From NCBI GenBank assembly GCA_946497585.1, contig CAMMLF010000073.1, positions 1-7,817 of the forward strand: a DNA stretch of 7,817 nucleotides, given 5' to 3'. Positions 5,801 through 7,817 of the stretch are shown here, piece after piece. The DNA is from an uncultured Clostridium sp. (GTDB taxonomy: Bacteria; Bacillota; Clostridia; TANB77; CAG-508). The translations under genes and the position numbers were made by a program. Below the pieces are notes generated by a model. That model made no database searches and was not told where the DNA came from. It worked only from the letters and a program-made list of their open reading frames with translations. Each line of letters starts with the position of its first letter. Positions within the stretch are counted from its first letter, which is position 1.

Positions 5801-7599
5801 AAATAGTACAATCAAGACTAGATAAAGAGCTTGATTCTATTATAAAAAATGGATTCTCCGTTATGTACATAATTGCTCAAAAACTGGTTTGGAAATCTAA
5901 TGAAGATGGCTACATAGTTGGTTCAAGAGGTTCTGTTGGTTCTTCATTTGTTGCTAATATGACCGGTATAACAGAAGTAAACTCACTTCCACCACATTAT
6001 AGATGCCCAAAATGTAAATATTCAGACTTTACAGATTATGGCGTAAAAAATGGATTTGACTTACCAGACAAAATTTGTCCTAAATGTGGACATCCATTAG
6101 ATAAAGACGGAATGGACATACCTTTCGAAACATTCCTTGGATTTAATGGAGATAAAGAGCCAGATATCGACTTAAACTTCTCAGGAGAATATCAAGCAAA
6201 AGCACATAAATATACAGAAGTTATATTTGGCAGGGGAACTACTTTTAAAGCTGGTACAGTAGGTACAGTTGCAGATAAAACAGCATTTGGATATGTTAAA
6301 AAATACTATGAAGAAAGAGGCATACCAGTAAGTAATGCAGAAGTTGGTAGAGTTGCAAAGGGCTGTACAGGTATAAAAAGAACTACTGGGCAGCACCCTG
6401 GTGGAATTATAGTTGTACCAAAAGGTAGAGAAATATATGAATTTACACCAGTACAGCATCCAGCAGATGACCCAGAATCAGATATAATCACAACACACTT
6501 TGATTACCACTCAATAGACCAAAACTTACTAAAACTAGATATACTAGGTCATGATGACCCAACAGTTATTCGTATGCTTTATGATTTAACAGGATTTGAC
6601 CCAACAAAAGTACCACTAGATGATAAAGCTACAATGTCAATATATTCATCAACTGAAGGCTTAGGAGTTACACCAGAGCAAATACATTCAGAAGTTGGTA
6701 CATTTGGAATTCCTGAATCAGGAACAAAATTTGTTAGAGGAATGCTTAAAGATACAAAACCAACAACATTTGAGGAATTACTTAGAATTTCTGGTTTATC
6801 TCATGGTACTGACGTTTGGCTAGGAAATGCACAAGAATTAATAAACAATGGAACAGCAACATTAAGTGAAGTTATATGTACTCGTGATGATATAATGCTT
6901 TATTTAATAAAACAAGGGCTAGAACCAAATACAGCATTCAAAATAATGGAGCTTGTACGTAAAGGAAAAGTTGCAAAAGAACCAGAAAAATGGGCTAAAT
7001 TTAAAGCAACTATGGAAGAAAATAATGTTCCAAAATGGTATATAGATTCATGTAATAAAATAAAATACTTATTCCCTAAAGCCCATGCAGCAGCCTATGT
7101 TACAAATGCATTTAGAATAGCTTGGTTTAAAGTACATATTCCTAAAGCTTACTATTGTGCATATTTCTCAATAAGAGCAGATGCTTTCGATAGTGATATA
7201 ATGTGCCATGGAAAAGAAAAAGTAAAGAATGAAATGAAAAGAATAGAGCTTTTAGGACAAAATGCTACTCAAAAAGATAGTGCAATGTATGAAACTTTGG
7301 AAATAGTAAATGAAATGTATGAAAGAGGAATAAGTTTCTTACCAATCGATTTATATGAATCAAGTGCAACTAGGTTTAGAATGGAAGATGAAGGAATAAG
7401 ACCACCACTTAATAGTATTCCTGGATTTGGTACAGTTGCAGCACAAGGCGTTGAAGAAGCAAGAAAAGATGGAGAATTTATGTCAATAAATGACTTAAAA
7501 CTTAGAGCAAAACTTGGAAAAAGTGGTATAGAAATGCTTTCGAATGCAGGTTGCCTAAAAGGAATGAGCGAAAGCAATCAGATGAGTTTATTTGCATAG
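2869..7599 (+). CDS. polC: DNA polymerase III PolC, Gram-positive type replicase with built-in 3'-5' exonuclease
   Basis: PolC is the main replicative polymerase subunit of low-GC Gram-positives. Domains in order: N-terminal domain (about 1-250); a low-complexity Asn/Ser/Gly linker (about 255-345); OB fold (about 357-455); PHP domain (from about 468; HMH at 474-476, TDH at 506-508) interrupted by a DnaQ-like exonuclease (about 558-720) with Asp563/Glu565, HNADFD at 643-648 and His701/Asp706; rest of PHP (about 745-880); polymerase core. The core has SRGSVGSS at 1019-1026, a four-Cys zinc site (1046, 1049, 1070, 1073), PDIDLNFSGEY at 1098-1108 with catalytic Asp1099 and Asp1101, GQHPGG at 1174-1179, and Asp1224 in LLKLDILGHDD. 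PKAHAAAY is at 1403-1410, and the C-terminal QMSLF (1571-1575) is a clamp-binding motif. At 1576 residues it is about 140 longer than B. subtilis PolC, mostly from the linker and a charged N-terminal insert (about 81-120). All catalytic residues are intact. Confidence 0.98.
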   Translation: MNQVNTEVKMIKNVFADYSSNSFAFSNAEIENVNLYRKTNRLEMFLKTDNYIDINEISNFEKYAIKRFNVSGVDLKIHLKDKTEDDAEITENESEQISDEQFDGGQFNGLNGVSNKIKDENPPIYKEWSNILSYFSSKNPMARAFLRNSELENPEKENSSNDEIAQGVQKSSTTSNFFKPLNNTLNIHIKVKGKDILEKQGMNTKISNFIKDIYGVGYKVNFIEENCNEYEKLFQEKNEDLIKKYVEETKILQAENSEKASNSQNASNSGSSTNTWSGRNENSPSGSRKNSNNNQAGKGGNNYSKPSSNFNNNSSNGGANNNGGNGGSVPQGEPAPQPEEEEDSPLIYGRNGNIKEPLMKVEDISVDTSDVQIAGEIVNVPDPTELKKSGKFLFSFDVYDGTSTITCKIFVLPEKKKRVSSKLKVGNGVRLGGRAAFDNFAKEITIIANTVIEGEPLKKTQRMDNAEVKRVELHMHTQMSQMDAVTPVKDLIKRAMKWGMKSIAITDHGVVQSFPDAHKMLGYDNKDIKVIYGVEAYLVPDKDPIVTRGKGQPLDDTTYCVFDLETTGISFRTEKITEIGIMKVRNGEVIDSFETFVNPEKPIPMRVQEITHITDEMVKDAPTIEEIMPKVLEFFGDSVLVAHNADFDTSFIKYNCDRMGLKFDNTYLDTLRLAKDLFPDYKKYKLGIIAENLGIKVEVAHRALDDVDTTVKVFNVMLKMLKDKGIKTLEEMDKEEEGKANFKKLKSYHAIILAKDYVGLRNLYRLVSISHVDYFYKRPLILKSLFKKYSEGLILGSACDQGELYQAILNGKSDEDIEQIARDYDYLEIQPIGNDEYLVRNGTLQSDEDLKNIVRKIVDLGEKLDKPVCATCDVHFMDPQDEIYRRILQAGQGYDDADMQAPLYLRTTEEMLDEFSYLGKEKAYEVVVTNTNKISDMCERISPISPEKCPPHIPGCEETIKNIAYDRAHELYGDPLPEIVQSRLDKELDSIIKNGFSVMYIIAQKLVWKSNEDGYIVGSRGSVGSSFVANMTGITEVNSLPPHYRCPKCKYSDFTDYGVKNGFDLPDKICPKCGHPLDKDGMDIPFETFLGFNGDKEPDIDLNFSGEYQAKAHKYTEVIFGRGTTFKAGTVGTVADKTAFGYVKKYYEERGIPVSNAEVGRVAKGCTGIKRTTGQHPGGIIVVPKGREIYEFTPVQHPADDPESDIITTHFDYHSIDQNLLKLDILGHDDPTVIRMLYDLTGFDPTKVPLDDKATMSIYSSTEGLGVTPEQIHSEVGTFGIPESGTKFVRGMLKDTKPTTFEELLRISGLSHGTDVWLGNAQELINNGTATLSEVICTRDDIMLYLIKQGLEPNTAFKIMELVRKGKVAKEPEKWAKFKATMEENNVPKWYIDSCNKIKYLFPKAHAAAYVTNAFRIAWFKVHIPKAYYCAYFSIRADAFDSDIMCHGKEKVKNEMKRIELLGQNATQKDSAMYETLEIVNEMYERGISFLPIDLYESSATRFRMEDEGIRPPLNSIPGFGTVAAQGVEEARKDGEFMSINDLKLRAKLGKSGIEMLSNAGCLKGMSESNQMSLFA
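3631..3903 (+). other. Low-complexity Asn/Ser/Gly-rich linker segment within polC
   Basis: Codons for about residues 255-345 of PolC encode a run dominated by Asn, Ser and Gly (for example SNFNNNSS and GGANNNGGNGG), ending in a Pro/Glu stretch (EPAPQPEEEEDSP). It joins the N-terminal domain to the OB fold. It has no hydrophobic core and is very likely disordered. The frame is continuous and the conserved OB fold resumes right after it, so this is an expansion rather than a frameshift. Confidence 0.85.
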
Positions 7600-7617
7600 A
7601 AAAGAAAGGAATTTAAA

Positions 7618-7817
7618 ATGTTAAATTTTATTATAGGTTATTTAATTGTAGTAAACATAGTGCCAATGATTTTAATATATGTAGACTATACATTTAAAAT
7701 AAAGATTAAAGAAGATGTACTAAACTTTATATACATATTAATTGCTTTATTTGGTGGAGGCATAGGAATACTTATTACTTCGCAAATGTTTTCTTATAAA
7801 AGAGAAGCAAAAATAAT
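7618..7817 (+). CDS. DUF1294-like small membrane protein, N-terminal part (3' end outside window)
   Basis: An ATG at 7618 preceded by AAAGGA (7605-7610, 7-base spacing) opens a frame that stays open to the window end, giving 66 residues. The pattern is a first membrane segment (IIGYLIVVNIVPMILIYVDY), a short basic stretch (KIKIKED), then a second membrane segment with LFGGGIGILITSQMFSYKRE. This resembles DUF1294 proteins, which have an N-terminal helix ending near Asp-Lys, then a glycine-rich GGS.GA..GM..F.HK block. The usual Trp-Arg-Ile-Pro-Glu between the helices is not well kept, so it would be a divergent member. The function of the family is unknown. It lies 18 bases after polC and is likely cotranscribed. 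Confidence 0.65.
   Translation, partial: MLNFIIGYLIVVNIVPMILIYVDYTFKIKIKEDVLNFIYILIALFGGGIGILITSQMFSYKREAKI

Overview
The window is strongly AT-rich, and every gene lies on the + strand. It carries the Firmicute-type gene run frr - uppS - cdsA - rseP - polC. A Gram-positive PolC replicase, lysine/isoleucine/asparagine-rich proteins, purine-rich Shine-Dalgarno sites and a DUF1294-like neighbour point to Bacillota, most likely class Clostridia (possibly an uncultured gut lineage). Species cannot be named from this sequence.

Layout: the 3' end of frr (ribosome recycling factor, 1-149); uppS (undecaprenyl diphosphate synthase, 236-943); cdsA (CDP-diacylglycerol synthase, 1048-1893); a short rseP-type site-2 protease starting at TTG (1983-2741); a 105-bp element with perfect 23-bp inverted repeats (2742-2846); polC (2869-7599); and the 5' part of a small DUF1294-like membrane protein gene (7618 to the window end). 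No gene-free stretch exceeds 130 bases. The gaps are 86, 104, 89, 127 and 18 bases.

How the genes relate: the run joins translation recycling (frr), the lipid carrier for cell wall synthesis (uppS), phospholipid precursor synthesis (cdsA), intramembrane proteolysis (rseP) and chromosome replication (polC). The shared orientation and short gaps fit one transcription unit. An internal promoter in front of polC is possible.

The genes are ordinary housekeeping genes, and I see no defence, phage or biosynthetic system. The points of interest are in the details. The inverted-repeat element abuts the rseP stop codon exactly, contains a good promoter-like sequence aimed at polC, and holds a degenerate copy of its own arm that could form a competing hairpin. 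RseP appears to lack its PDZ domain. The isoprenoid genes dxr and ispG, often found in this cluster, are absent from it. PolC carries a long Asn/Ser/Gly-rich linker.
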